Shown: positions 34,996 through 44,797, numbered from the stretch's first letter. The stretch: 64,000 bases of DNA from Winogradskyella sp. J14-2 (GCF_001971725.1 NZ_CP019388.1:558001-622000); one strand, 5' to 3'. The notes: a model not told the origin generated them from the letters alone. Numbers and translations: made by a program.

Positions 34996-35763
34996 ATGAA
35001 ACTTTTTAAAACTATAATTGCCTTAGCGCTAGTGTATACATTTACAAATTGTAAAGATCAAACCTCAAAGCTCACACAAGAAACAGCAATTAACACCAGT
35101 ACAGAAGAAAACGTAAAAGTTATACCTATATCTCATGGAACATTGATTTTAGAAACGGAAGAAGAGGTCATTTATATAGATCCTACGGGTGGATCTGAAG
35201 CTTTTAAAAATCAGAAAACGCCAACTTTAGTATTAATTACAGATATTCATGGAGACCACTTAAGTACGGCGACGTTAGAAGCTTTGCAACTAAAAAATAT
35301 AAAAATTATTGCCCCAAAGGCAGTTACTGATAAAATACCAAGTACAATAGGTGCTAATGTTATTACCTTAAGAAATGATAAAACATTAAAACATAATGCT
35401 ATTAATATTAAAGCCATACCTATGTATAATCTAAGAGAGGAGGCCTTAAAGTTTCATCCTAAAGGCAGAGGAAACGGCTATGTATTAACTATTAATGATG
35501 AACGTATTTATATTTCTGGTGATACAGAAGATATTCCAGAAATGCGCAGCTTAAAAAATATAGACAAAGCCTTTGTCTGCATGAACCTTCCTTATACTAT
35601 GCCAGTTGAAAGTGCTGCCAGTGCCGTTATAGACTTTGAGCCTAGGGTTGTTTACCCTTATCATTACAGAGGAACCTCAGAACTAAGTGATATAAATTTA
35701 TTTAAAGAAATCGTGAATAAAGCAAATAATTCTATCGAAGTAAAGCTTTTGGATTGGTATTAG
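34996..35763 (+). CDS. MBL-fold metallo-hydrolase, secreted lipoprotein
   Basis: A 255-aa protein with a signal peptide ending VYTFTNCKDQ, whose Cys is a likely lipobox. The mature domain is a UlaG/RomA-like metallo-beta-lactamase fold. Metal residues are in ITDIHGDHLS (around residue 95), the strand HGTLILETEEEVIYIDPTGG (around 48-67) and ERIYISGDTED (around 175). The final part is YPYHYRGTSEL with the last metal His. Substrate unknown; homologues are annotated MBL fold metallo-hydrolase. Monocistronic and divergent from the AAA operon across 166 bp. Confidence 0.85.
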   Translation: MKLFKTIIALALVYTFTNCKDQTSKLTQETAINTSTEENVKVIPISHGTLILETEEEVIYIDPTGGSEAFKNQKTPTLVLITDIHGDHLSTATLEALQLKNIKIIAPKAVTDKIPSTIGANVITLRNDKTLKHNAINIKAIPMYNLREEALKFHPKGRGNGYVLTINDERIYISGDTEDIPEMRSLKNIDKAFVCMNLPYTMPVESAASAVIDFEPRVVYPYHYRGTSELSDINLFKEIVNKANNSIEVKLLDWY

Positions 35764-35865
35764 TGAAATTAAAATGTTAAATTTTTCACTTGTTAACAAC
35801 TTACAAAATACTTAATTTCACCCGAAAACACTGTAGTTAGTCGAGTATTTATGTTGTTTTAACGA

Positions 35866-35873
35866 TATATTTG
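35866..35873 (+). promoter_or_regulatory. Candidate -7 element TATATTTG
   Basis: An exact TAnnTTTG match about 99 bp upstream of the small membrane protein at 35972. A leader of roughly 90 nt would result. No -33 TTG at proper spacing. Confidence 0.3.
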
Positions 35874-35971
35874 TTAATAATAAAGGCGTAAAATATTTAA
35901 TATTAGGTATTTGTAGAAGTTTTTTTTTCTATATTAGCACCATAGAACCCAAATCTAAACCATATTAACTC

Positions 35972-36199
35972 ATGCTTAGCAAACTGATTTCCAAGTCTTT
36001 ATTAGTTACCACGACGCAGCTCACAATGATTCTTATTGCTGTTGCCTCTATATTTATTGTTTTTATAATAATAGCAATAATTAAGATGTATAAGTTAAAA
36101 GCAGAAAACAGGAAATTGATGGAGACCAACGCATTTAAGGATATAGATGATGAATCTTATAAAGACTTTACCAGTGGACATCTTTATGGTGATAATTAA
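35972..36199 (+). CDS. Small single-pass membrane protein
   Basis: A 75-aa protein with one predicted helix at residues 17-38 (LTMILIAVASIFIVFIIIAII). A cytosolic tail follows with KMYKLKAENRKLMETNAFKD and an acidic Tyr/Asp end (DIDDESYKDFTSGHLYGDN). Unrecognised. It is followed by a strong terminator, and stands alone with its own upstream region, so it is probably a real expressed gene. Confidence 0.6.
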   Translation: MLSKLISKSLLVTTTQLTMILIAVASIFIVFIIIAIIKMYKLKAENRKLMETNAFKDIDDESYKDFTSGHLYGDN

Positions 36200-36221
36200 A
36201 ACCACTAAGACACAGATAAAC

Positions 36222-36250
36222 AAAAAGCCAGCAAATGCTGGCTTTTTTTT
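36222..36250. terminator. Bidirectional terminator
   Basis: A 12-bp stem AAAAAGCCAGCA / TGCTGGCTTTTT (36222-36233, 36236-36247) with a 2-nt loop lies between convergent genes. Confidence 0.9.
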
Positions 36251-36273
36251 ATTAATAATTTATTAGCAGAGCA

Positions 36274-37965
36274 CTACCTTACTAGCTTTTTGTATTTAAT
36301 TCGTTTTGGCATTAAATCACCACCAAGTCGCTTTTTCTTATTCTCTTCATAATCGCTAAATCCGCCCTCAAAGAAGTAAACTTGAGAATCTCCTTCAAAA
36401 GCTAAAATATGCGTACAAATACGGTCTAAGAACCATCTATCGTGACTAATAACTACTGCACAACCAGCAAAGTTTTCTAAACCTTCCTCTAGCGCTCGTA
36501 ATGTATTAACATCAAGGTCGTTAGTTGGCTCATCTAAAAGTAAAACATTACCTTCCTCTTTTAATGTCATTGCTAAGTGAAGACGGTTTCTTTCTCCACC
36601 AGAAAGCAACTTAACTTTTTTATTTTGCTCACTTCCTGAGAAATTAAAACGACTTAAATATGCTCTAGAATTAACTTGGCGTCCTCCCATCATCACTAAT
36701 TCTTGCTCATCACTAAAGTTTTGCCAGATTGTTTTTTCAGGATCTATATTAGAATGGCTTTGGTCTACGTAAGCTATTTTAGCAGTATCACCTACCTTAA
36801 ATTCACCTTTATCTGGTGTTTCTTCTCCCATAATCATCCTAAAGATGGTGGTTTTACCAGCACCATTGGGTCCTATTACACCAACAATACCTGCTTGAGG
36901 TAAATTGAAGTTTAAATCTTCATAAAGTAATTTATCATCATATGCTTTACTTACTCCAACAGCTTCAATGACATTTGTACCTAGACGTGGACCGTTTGGT
37001 ATGTAGATTTCTAGCTTTTCATCAAGCTGTTTTTGATCTTGACTTAAGAGTTTATCGTAATTCTTAAGACGCGCTTTTTGTTTTATTTGGCGTCCTTTAG
37101 CTCCTTGACGCACCCACTCTAATTCTCGCTCCAAAGTTTTTTGGCGCTTAGAGGCCGATTTGCTCTCTTGAGCTAGTCGTTTAGATTTTTGATCTAACCA
37201 AGAGGAGTAATTCCCTTTCCAAGGGATACCTTCACCTCTATCGAGTTCTAAAATCCAACCAGCAACGTTGTCTAAGAAATACCTATCGTGTGTTACAGCA
37301 ATAACAGTACCTTTATATTGCGACAAGTGATGCTCTAACCAATGTACAGATTCGGCATCTAGGTGGTTGGTAGGCTCATCTAAGAGTAATACATCTGGTT
37401 CTTGTAAAAGTAGACGGCAAAGCGCAACTCTACGACGCTCACCACCAGATAGTACACCTATTTTTTTGTTTCCGTCTGGAGTACGTAAAGCATCCATTGC
37501 TATTTCTAATTTGGTATCTAGTTCCCAGGCATTTGTAGCATCGATTTGATCTTGTAACTCAGCCTGACGGTTCATGAGTTTTTCCATTTTATCAGGATTA
37601 CTGTAAACCTCTTCTAAACCAAACTGATCATTGATACTGTTATACTCATCAAGGATTGCTACCACTTCTGCCGCTCCTTCCTTAACCACTTCCATAACGG
37701 TTTTTTCGTCGTCTAGTTGTGGCTCTTGTTCAAGATAACCAACGGTATAACCTGGTTTAAAAACCACATCTCCCTGGTAATTTTTATCTACACCTGCAAT
37801 AATTTTTAACAATGTTGATTTACCAGAACCGTTAAGCCCTAGGATACCTATTTTGGCACCATAGAAAAAACTTAGATATATATTTTTTAAAACTGGTGTA
37901 TTAGCAGACTGAAAGGTCTTTGTAACACCAGACATTGAGAAGATGATTTGTTTATCGTCGCTCAT
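36274..37965 (-). CDS. ettA: Energy-dependent translational throttle protein EttA
   Basis: This 563-aa ABC-F protein binds the ribosomal E site and gates the first elongation step according to ADP/ATP ratio. It has two ABC cassettes, each with Walker A (GLNGSGKST, and GPNGAGKTT) and signature (LSGGERRRVALCRLL, LSGGERNRLHLAMTL), and Walker B LLLDEPTNHLD and LLLDEPTNDLD. The linker between them contains the basic P-site-tRNA-interaction motif (around residues 240-310), with WVRQGAKGRQIKQKARLKNY. Start ATG at 37965. It is 2 bp downstream of a small membrane gene of the CAL67264 family. Confidence 0.95.
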   Translation of the reverse strand: MSDDKQIIFSMSGVTKTFQSANTPVLKNIYLSFFYGAKIGILGLNGSGKSTLLKIIAGVDKNYQGDVVFKPGYTVGYLEQEPQLDDEKTVMEVVKEGAAEVVAILDEYNSINDQFGLEEVYSNPDKMEKLMNRQAELQDQIDATNAWELDTKLEIAMDALRTPDGNKKIGVLSGGERRRVALCRLLLQEPDVLLLDEPTNHLDAESVHWLEHHLSQYKGTVIAVTHDRYFLDNVAGWILELDRGEGIPWKGNYSSWLDQKSKRLAQESKSASKRQKTLERELEWVRQGAKGRQIKQKARLKNYDKLLSQDQKQLDEKLEIYIPNGPRLGTNVIEAVGVSKAYDDKLLYEDLNFNLPQAGIVGVIGPNGAGKTTIFRMIMGEETPDKGEFKVGDTAKIAYVDQSHSNIDPEKTIWQNFSDEQELVMMGGRQVNSRAYLSRFNFSGSEQNKKVKLLSGGERNRLHLAMTLKEEGNVLLLDEPTNDLDVNTLRALEEGLENFAGCAVVISHDRWFLDRICTHILAFEGDSQVYFFEGGFSDYEENKKKRLGGDLMPKRIKYKKLVR

Positions 37966-37967
37966 AA

Positions 37968-38150
37968 TTATACTCTTCCTTTTAATGCATTAAACACCCA
38001 AGCAATTGCAAAGAAACCTACACCTACAGAGGCAAAGCCATAGCCAGCAACTTCCTGATATTTAAAAGCTCCCAGTGCAATTAAACCTAATCCAACAATA
38101 ATCATAATAGTTGTGGCCCAAGCCAAAACCGTGTTTTTATTCATCGCCAT
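37968..38150 (-). CDS. CAL67264 family membrane protein
   Basis: A 60-aa protein with two predicted helices: residues 8-25 (VLAWATTIMIIVGLGLIAL) and 33-52 (VAGYGFASVGVGFFAIAWVF). It ends NALKGRV. This is the flavobacterial family named after Gramella forsetii CAL67264, regularly found upstream of ettA. Function unknown. It is co-transcribed with ettA (2-bp gap). Confidence 0.85.
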   Translation of the reverse strand: MAMNKNTVLAWATTIMIIVGLGLIALGAFKYQEVAGYGFASVGVGFFAIAWVFNALKGRV

Positions 38151-38202
38151 AATCTTATTCTAAATTTTAGATAGTTAGTTAAAACAAATATCGTTATTTT
38201 AA

Positions 38203-38229
38203 AATAAAAAAACACCACAAATTGTGGTG
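38203..38229 (-). terminator. Terminator of the redox-stress operon
   Basis: An 8-bp stem CACCACAA / TTGTGGTG (38213-38220, 38222-38229) is followed on the minus strand by TTTTTTTATTTT. It lies 22 bp past the pirin stop. Confidence 0.8.
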
Positions 38230-38251
38230 CTTCTTCAATAACTTAAATACT

Positions 38252-38977
38252 TTATAAGCTAATCATTGGCACTTCAATGAATAATAATTCTGTGTTTTCA
38301 GTTGCATTAATTTGAAAATTTGAAGTTTCGGAAATACCCAAAGCATCTCTAGTATTTAAAGTAATATCTGAAATTGAAATACCTCCACTTATATTCATAA
38401 CATAGACTCCATGATTTTCATTTTTTAAGTTATAAGTAAATGTGTCTCCTTCATTTAGATCAATACGAGATAACGTTGCATCTTGATGGATTTTTAAACT
38501 CTTCTCGTCATCATCGTTAAAAGAAGTTACTAAAGTTTGCAGCTTTCCTTTTCTATCCTCTTTATTAAATGTTTTTTGATCATATCGAGGTTTTACACTT
38601 CGCTCATTTGGAATAATCCAAATTTGAAACAAGCTTAAATATTCATCAACAGAACCATTAATTTCTGAATGCTGCACACCAGTACCTGCAGACATTACCT
38701 GAACTTCCTCTGGAAGTACTGGTATCCATTCATCGCTCATATTATCGCGATGCTTCAACACGCCTTTTAATGGAATAGTTATAATTTCCATATTATCATG
38801 TGGATGCGTACCAAAACCCATTTTTGGTGCAATAATATCATCATTTAAAACTCTTAAGGCCCCAAAATGAACTTTTTCGGGATTGTACCAACTTGCAAAA
38901 CTAAAGGAATGATTAGCTTGTAACCATCCGTGATTGGCAAATCCTCTATCTTCTGCTTTGTGAATTATTGTTTTCAT
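38252..38977 (-). CDS. Pirin family protein
   Basis: A 241-aa bicupin of the pirin family (YhhW-like, with quercetinase activity in E. coli). The N-terminal cupin carries the metal site: FGTHPHDNMEIITIPLKG (two His and Glu) and GTGVQHSEIN (third His). It also has the conserved N-terminal block FANHGWLQANHSFSFASWY. It is the last gene of the operon with MarR, GNAT and FMN reductase genes. Together they suggest a response to quinones, flavonoids or other electrophiles. Confidence 0.93.
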   Translation of the reverse strand: MKTIIHKAEDRGFANHGWLQANHSFSFASWYNPEKVHFGALRVLNDDIIAPKMGFGTHPHDNMEIITIPLKGVLKHRDNMSDEWIPVLPEEVQVMSAGTGVQHSEINGSVDEYLSLFQIWIIPNERSVKPRYDQKTFNKEDRKGKLQTLVTSFNDDDEKSLKIHQDATLSRIDLNEGDTFTYNLKNENHGVYVMNISGGISISDITLNTRDALGISETSNFQINATENTELLFIEVPMISL

Positions 38978-39001
38978 TTTTCCTTTCCTTTCTTAATTTA
39001 A

Positions 39002-39439
39002 TTATCTTAATTTATCTAGTAAATCACTCAATTGAGCGGCTTCATCTTCCTTAATAGCTCCCATCCAATCTTCATTAAAATCATCCGAAATTTCTTTTAG
39101 TAGTTCTAAACCTTTTTTAGTAATTTGAATATTTACTACACGTCTATCATTCTTTGAAGGTATACGTTCTATCAACTCCTTAGCACATAACTTATCGGTA
39201 AGTCTGGTAGCATTGGGCGCACGTTCTATCATTCTACCCTTTACAATTTGCATAGACAACGGTTTATTTGCTCCTCGTAGAATTCTAAGAATGTTGTATT
39301 GTTGAGGAGAAATTCCAAATTCTGCAAAAAATGTATTTTGTTTTGCCGTAATCCAATTGGCTGTATATAAAATATTTATTAAGGCTTTGGTTTTATTATC
39401 CTTGAATTTTGAATTGACATCTTTTGCTATATCTCCCAT
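39002..39439 (-). CDS. MarR family transcriptional regulator
   Basis: A 145-aa winged-helix repressor. The wHTH region is YNILRILRGANKPLSMQIVK, then RAPNATRLTDKLCAKELIER and the wing PSKNDRRVVNIQITKKG, as in MarR/HucR proteins. Likely DNA-binding dimer; the signal is unknown. It is located third in an operon with an FMN-dependent oxidoreductase and pirin, the pattern of YodB/MhqR-like electrophile sensors. It probably autoregulates the operon through the TTTCCAAGGAAA repeats upstream of 40290. Confidence 0.9.
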   Translation of the reverse strand: MGDIAKDVNSKFKDNKTKALINILYTANWITAKQNTFFAEFGISPQQYNILRILRGANKPLSMQIVKGRMIERAPNATRLTDKLCAKELIERIPSKNDRRVVNIQITKKGLELLKEISDDFNEDWMGAIKEDEAAQLSDLLDKLR

Positions 39440-39474
39440 GTTTATTGTCGCTTAGTTTTAAACAGTATTTTATT

Positions 39475-39756
39475 TTAATATAAAACGTCTTTGTATTCGG
39501 TCTTCTTCTTAAATACTGCATTAGCAAATGGACATAACGGCATAATCTTAAGACCTTGCTCTCTGGCAAAGACAACCGAGGCTTCAACCAATTTATAACC
39601 TACACCTTGACCCTTCAATGACGGATCAACTTCTGTATGGTCAATAATTATTTTATCATCACCAGCGTAACTATAAGTCATACTCGCCATTTTATTGCTA
39701 TTAATCTCAAGGTAGAACTCACCTTTTTTACCATTATCTTTATGCTGAATTGTCAC
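39475..39756 (-). CDS. Short GNAT N-acetyltransferase (YjdJ/YidJ-like)
   Basis: A 93-aa minimal GNAT domain of the type-2 (short) family. It has ITHTEV-like IDHTEVDPSLKGQGVGYKLVEA, including the acetyl-CoA-binding loop KGQGVG. C-terminal features are the LKIMPLCPFANAVFKKKTEY block, where CPF and the final aromatic are typical of this group. It lies 3 bp after the FMN reductase gene. Substrate unknown. Confidence 0.85.
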   Translation of the reverse strand: MTIQHKDNGKKGEFYLEINSNKMASMTYSYAGDDKIIIDHTEVDPSLKGQGVGYKLVEASVVFAREQGLKIMPLCPFANAVFKKKTEYKDVLY

Positions 39757-39759
39757 AAC

Positions 39760-40290
39760 CTATATACTTTTTTTAAATTGTTCCACTTCTTCTAGTAGTT
39801 CGTTATTCATTTCGTCATTAATAATTTTTCCATCCGAAAAGTTATTATGAAAGCTAGGTAAAGAAAATTTCCCAACAATATTAGCGTCATGTCTAGGAAA
39901 ACGATCAGATGCCATACCCAAAACTGAAAGTCCGCCTCTTTGGCCTGGAGAGGTTGCCATTAATAACATAGGTTTTCCAAAAAAAGTTTTTGGTTCTACT
40001 CGCGATGCCCAATCAAAAATATTTTTGAATGCGCCAGAGTATGCACCATTATATTCGGCTAATGAAATTATAATCCCATCTGAATTCTTTATTTGCTCAA
40101 CAAAGTCAATGGCTTTTTGAGGATGACCAGATATGCTTTCTCTATCAGAACTATAAATTGGCATTTCATAATCATTAAGGTCTAAAATGTTTACTTGTAC
40201 GTCTTCAACTAAACTAGACGCGTACGTTACCAACCGCTTATTTATAGATGTGCTGCTGTTACTTCCTGCAAAGGCTAATATTTTTTTCAT
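39760..40290 (-). CDS. NADPH-dependent FMN reductase / NAD(P)H oxidoreductase
   Basis: A 176-aa flavodoxin-fold oxidoreductase of the NADPH-dependent FMN reductase family (azoreductase or quinone-reductase like). It has the FMN phosphate loop FAGSNSSTSINKRL (residues 6-19), the GIIISLAEYNGAYSGAFKNI substrate/FMN-binding segment and MATSPGQRGGLSV. First gene of the redox-stress operon, with its own promoter overlapping putative MarR sites. Probably reduces quinones or azo/nitro compounds; the substrate is not decided. Confidence 0.92.
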   Translation of the reverse strand: MKKILAFAGSNSSTSINKRLVTYASSLVEDVQVNILDLNDYEMPIYSSDRESISGHPQKAIDFVEQIKNSDGIIISLAEYNGAYSGAFKNIFDWASRVEPKTFFGKPMLLMATSPGQRGGLSVLGMASDRFPRHDANIVGKFSLPSFHNNFSDGKIINDEMNNELLEEVEQFKKSI

Positions 40291-40309
40291 TTTATTTGTT
40301 TTTATGGTA

Positions 40310-40340
40310 CAAATTTAAAAATAATTATTTTATTTTCCAA
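40310..40340 (-). promoter_or_regulatory. Promoter of the FMN reductase-MarR-pirin operon
   Basis: The minus strand carries -33 TTG (40340-40338) and -7 TAAATTTG (40317-40310) with a 20-bp spacer. The predicted start is about 40303, 13 bases ahead of the ATG at 40290. The TTG falls inside the first TTTCCAAGGAAA operator. Confidence 0.65.
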
Positions 40341-40360
40341 GGAAAATATTTCCAAGGAAA
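40334..40360. promoter_or_regulatory. Two candidate MarR operators, TTTCCAAGGAAA
   Basis: TTTCCAAGGAAA occurs twice, at 40334-40345 and 40349-40360. Each is an inverted repeat TTTCC-2-GGAAA, centred 15 bp apart. The first covers the -33 element of the operon encoding a MarR protein. Confidence 0.6.
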
Positions 40361-40477
40361 TTTAATTAACCTTTCTTTAAGAAAACTTAAATTATAATAT
40401 AAAACATTATTGTTTTGTAAATTCGTAACATAAAAAATTAGAATACCTAAACTAAGTACAACTACATATTTCTATAA

Positions 40478-42121
40478 ATGGATATAAAATTTAATAAAAA
40501 CGAGGATCACAACAAACTTCTACTTTCAGATTTAAAAAAACGTCTAGCAAAAGTGAAGCTCGGTGGTGGTGAAAAAAGTATTACCAAACACCATAGCAAA
40601 GGAAAAATGACAGCTAGAGAACGTATAGATTATTTATTAGATCCGAAATCCAAGTCTATAGAAATCGGTGCATTTGCTGGTGAAGATATGTATCCCGAAT
40701 ATGGTGGTTGCCCATCTGGTGGAGTAGTTGTAAAAATTGGTTATGTAAAAGGAAAACAATGTATAGTTGTAGCGAATGATGCAACTGTTAAAGCAGGTGC
40801 TTGGTTTCCTATTACGGGAAAAAAGAATCTTAGAGCGCAAGAAATTGCTATAGAAAACAAACTACCTATTATATATCTTGTAGATAGTGCTGGTGTATTC
40901 TTACCTATGCAAGATGAAATATTCCCAGACAAAGAACATTTTGGTCGCATTTTTAGAAATAATGCTGTAATGAGTAGTATGGGAATTACTCAGATAGCTG
41001 CCGTTATGGGAAGCTGTGTAGCTGGTGGAGCTTATCTACCTATCATGAGTGATGAAGCACTTATTGTTGATAAAACTGGAAGTATTTTCTTAGCCGGAAG
41101 CTACTTGGTGAAAGCAGCCATTGGTGAAACAATAGACAACGAAACTTTAGGAGGCGCTACGACACACTGCGAAATATCTGGTGTTACAGATTATAAAGCT
41201 AAAGATGATAAAGATGCTCTAGACACCATAAAAAATATTGTAGATAAAATAGGTGATTTTGATAAAGCCGGTTTTAATAGAGCCAAACCTGCCAAACCTG
41301 CTGAAAACCCAGATGATATCTATGGCATACTACCTAAAAGCAGATCAGATCAATATGATATGAACGAGATTATTAAACGCTTGGTTGATAATTCAGAATT
41401 TGAAGAATATAAAGCAGGTTATGGTCAAACCATAATTACAGGTTATGCTCGCATAGATGGTTGGGCAGTTGGTATTGTTGCCAACCAAAGACAAATTGTA
41501 AAGACTAAAGGAGCAAAAACAAAACCAAGCGAAATGCAGTTTGGAGGTGTTATATACAACGATTCTGCAGATAAGGCAACTCGTTTTATTGCCAATTGCA
41601 ATCAGAAGAAAATTCCACTTGTCTTTTTACAAGATGTTACTGGCTTTATGGTTGGCAGTAAATCTGAACATGGTGGCATTATTAAAGACGGTGCAAAAAT
41701 GGTAAATGCTGTTAGTAATTCTGTCGTACCAAAATTTACCATTGTCATTGGCAATAGTTATGGAGCAGGCAACTACGCCATGTGCGGAAAGGCCTACGAC
41801 CCAAGACTTATTGTGGCTTGGCCTAGTGCAGAGTTGGCTGTGATGAGCGGTAAATCTGCTGCTAAAGTTTTACTTCAAATCGAAACCGCATCTTTAAAAA
41901 AGAAAGGAGAAACCATAACAAAGGAAAAAGAAGAAGAACTGTTTAACAAAATAAAATCGAGATACGATAACCAAGTATCACCATATTACGCTGCCGCAAG
42001 ATTATGGACAGATGCTATTATAGACCCTTTAGATACTAGGACTTGGATTAGCATGGGCATAGAAGCCGCTAACCACGCTCCTATTGAGAAACCTTTTAAT
42101 TTAGGTGTGTTGCAGGTTTAA
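40478..42121 (+). CDS. Acyl-CoA carboxylase, beta (carboxyltransferase) subunit
   Basis: A 547-aa carboxyltransferase that uses carboxybiotin to carboxylate propionyl-CoA, acetyl-CoA or methylcrotonyl-CoA. It has the two crotonase-like halves: KMTARERIDYLLD, VGFxx-like VVANDATVKAGAWFP, and LVDSAGVFLPMQDEIFPD with GSCVAGGAYLPIMSDEALIV (oxyanion loop), then second-half FLQDVTGFMVGSKSEHGGI and SYGAGNYAMCGKAYDP. The FMVGSKSEHGGIIKDGA motif is typical of methylcrotonyl/geranyl-type subunits. The biotin/carboxylase alpha subunit is not in the window. Single gene, terminator downstream. Confidence 0.9.
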   Translation: MDIKFNKNEDHNKLLLSDLKKRLAKVKLGGGEKSITKHHSKGKMTARERIDYLLDPKSKSIEIGAFAGEDMYPEYGGCPSGGVVVKIGYVKGKQCIVVANDATVKAGAWFPITGKKNLRAQEIAIENKLPIIYLVDSAGVFLPMQDEIFPDKEHFGRIFRNNAVMSSMGITQIAAVMGSCVAGGAYLPIMSDEALIVDKTGSIFLAGSYLVKAAIGETIDNETLGGATTHCEISGVTDYKAKDDKDALDTIKNIVDKIGDFDKAGFNRAKPAKPAENPDDIYGILPKSRSDQYDMNEIIKRLVDNSEFEEYKAGYGQTIITGYARIDGWAVGIVANQRQIVKTKGAKTKPSEMQFGGVIYNDSADKATRFIANCNQKKIPLVFLQDVTGFMVGSKSEHGGIIKDGAKMVNAVSNSVVPKFTIVIGNSYGAGNYAMCGKAYDPRLIVAWPSAELAVMSGKSAAKVLLQIETASLKKKGETITKEKEEELFNKIKSRYDNQVSPYYAAARLWTDAIIDPLDTRTWISMGIEAANHAPIEKPFNLGVLQV

Positions 42122-42144
42122 GGAATTCATAAAATATTATAAAT

Positions 42145-42174
42145 AAAAAAGAGCGCCATTAGCGCTCTTTTTTT
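42145..42174. terminator. Bidirectional terminator
   Basis: The stem AAAAAAGAGCGC / GCGCTCTTTTTT (42145-42156, 42162-42173) has A and T runs on both sides, between convergent genes. Confidence 0.88.
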
Positions 42175-42192
42175 ATTTATATAATTAACTGA

Positions 42193-42375
42193 TTAGTGAG
42201 TTAAACTCTCTCTTTCAGCCTTCTTTTCTTCTCTAATTTCTTTTAAACGCTCAATTGCTGAACCAAATACCCAGTAAGGAATTACAAATGTTAAAAGGAA
42301 AATCATTAACCAAAATCCTATTGTTAAAATGGTTAAAAAAGCTAAAAATCCTAAATATTGGTCAAATTCAAACAT
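42193..42375 (-). CDS. Small membrane protein
   Basis: A 60-aa protein with two predicted helices, residues 8-28 (LGFLAFLTILTIGFWLMIFL) and 30-38. A charged C-terminal helix follows (AIERLKEIREEKKAERES). Unrecognised. It is convergent with the acyl-CoA carboxylase and 104 bp from mgsA. It has no obvious partner. Confidence 0.55.
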   Translation of the reverse strand: MFEFDQYLGFLAFLTILTIGFWLMIFLLTFVIPYWVFGSAIERLKEIREEKKAERESLTH

Positions 42376-42479
42376 AATTGCGTTTTGTTTATTTTAAAGA
42401 TATTACAAAGATATAACCAAAATATAAGTTTTACAATAGACATCTTTAGATTTATTAACACAAAATGAACAACTAAAAG

Positions 42480-42842
42480 TTAAACAGCCTTTATTAATAA
42501 CTCTGCAGTTGCTGGGTTTGTGGCCAAGGGTACATCATGGACATCGCACAAACGCATTAGCATAAGAATATCTGGTTCATGTGGGTGCTTATCTAAAGGA
42601 TCTCTAAAAAACAATACCATGTGGCATTTACCTTCTGCAACCCTAGCTGCAATTTGAGCATCACCTCCTAGAGGCCCAGATAAAAGTGCATGGACTTCAA
42701 ACCCAGCTTTTTTAACCTTTTCTCCAGTTGTGCCTGTAGAAACCAGGTTTATTTTTTTTTGATGTAAAATCGCTTTATGCTCATTTAAAAATTGTACCAT
42801 TTCGGCTTTTTTTCCATCATGAGCAATTATTGCTATCTCCAT
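42480..42842 (-). CDS. mgsA: Methylglyoxal synthase
   Basis: The 120-aa cytosolic enzyme converts dihydroxyacetone phosphate to methylglyoxal, a bypass of lower glycolysis. The fold and motif are recognisable: IAHDGKKAEMVQFL at the start, VSTGTTGEKV, LLSGPLGGDAQIAARVAEGK (catalytic Asp) and FFRDPLDKHPHEPDI near the C-terminus. Slightly shorter than E. coli MgsA (152 aa), typical of the short form. It starts right after the stop of the upstream kinase gene (contiguous). Confidence 0.95.
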   Translation of the reverse strand: MEIAIIAHDGKKAEMVQFLNEHKAILHQKKINLVSTGTTGEKVKKAGFEVHALLSGPLGGDAQIAARVAEGKCHMVLFFRDPLDKHPHEPDILMLMRLCDVHDVPLATNPATAELLIKAV

Positions 42843-43706
42843 TTAAATATTTTTAACGTGATAATCTACCAAACCTTCAATTGGTCTTCTTACAAAATTA
42901 CCAACATTAAACCCAAGTTCTTCTGCAACTTGTTTAATTTCATCTTTTCCGAAAAAAGCTATAGATCCTGCAAAATGAACCGGAATGCCTTTGCTTAATT
43001 CTTCTTTATATTGAAGGATCATATTCTCAGCAAATAAACGAATACCCTTAATAATTAAATTTTTAATATATTTTGAATCTTTATTGATGAATATAAACTC
43101 TGCATGATCTGCCAGATAAGCGCTAGGATTTGTTTGTTTGTATAAATTATATTTTATGAAATCAGCATCGAGATTATGCTTGTGAGCAAATGCTACCCTA
43201 ATGGTATCTGGCATCTTATTAAAGTAATAATCTCTTATTAATTGTTTGCCAAAATAATTTCCGCTAGCATCATCCATTAAAATGAAACCAAGACTAGAAA
43301 CACGCTGATGTAGGTTTTTGCCATCGTAATAACTACAGTTAGACCCAGTGCCCAAAATACAAACCACTGCAGCTTCACTATTAGTATTTATACAAGCCCT
43401 TACAGCGGCATAAGTATCTTCTTTTACTTCTACTAAAGCATTAGGAAAGTATAATTCTAGAATTTCCTTTAATAGAAGTCTAGGTTTTTCAGTACCGCAA
43501 CCGGCTCCATAAAAGTAAACATGCGTAACTTTATCGGCGATTGCCATAAGTTCTTCACTTCCGCTAATTGTCTTTTTTAATTTCTTTTCTGCAACGATTG
43601 CAGGATTTAAACCTTTGGTTCTTATTTTGTCTGCAGCTTGCTTACCGCTATTATCTATAGCAATCCAATCGCATTTAGTAGAACCTCCATCTGTTATTAA
43701 AATCAT
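42843..43706 (-). CDS. BadF/BadG-type kinase, N-acetylglucosamine kinase-like
   Basis: A 287-aa ASKHA-fold ATPase of the BadF/BadG/BcrA/BcrD family, the group that includes N-acetylglucosamine kinases. Phosphate-1 motif LITDGGSTKCDW (2-13), adenosine-binding and phosphate-2 motif VCILGTGSNCSYYDG (around 115-130), and VHFAGSIAFFGKDEI near the C-terminus. The ATG at 43706 is preferred to one six codons upstream. It lies between gap and mgsA, so it may feed amino-sugars into glycolysis. Substrate assignment is by family resemblance only. Confidence 0.85.
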   Translation of the reverse strand: MILITDGGSTKCDWIAIDNSGKQAADKIRTKGLNPAIVAEKKLKKTISGSEELMAIADKVTHVYFYGAGCGTEKPRLLLKEILELYFPNALVEVKEDTYAAVRACINTNSEAAVVCILGTGSNCSYYDGKNLHQRVSSLGFILMDDASGNYFGKQLIRDYYFNKMPDTIRVAFAHKHNLDADFIKYNLYKQTNPSAYLADHAEFIFINKDSKYIKNLIIKGIRLFAENMILQYKEELSKGIPVHFAGSIAFFGKDEIKQVAEELGFNVGNFVRRPIEGLVDYHVKNI

Positions 43707-43722
43707 GGTGATATTTATATAC

Positions 43723-43763
43723 AAAAATTCCGTAGCCTATGCATAAACATAATCCTACGGAAT
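43723..43763 (-). terminator. Terminator after gap
   Basis: A 9-bp stem ATTCCGTAG / CTACGGAAT (43727-43735, 43755-43763) with a 19-nt loop is followed on the minus strand by TTTTTG. It separates gap from the kinase-mgsA pair. Confidence 0.65.
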
Positions 43764-43783
43764 CTAGAATTTATGTTATAAAA

Positions 43784-44797
<1,014 letters not shown>

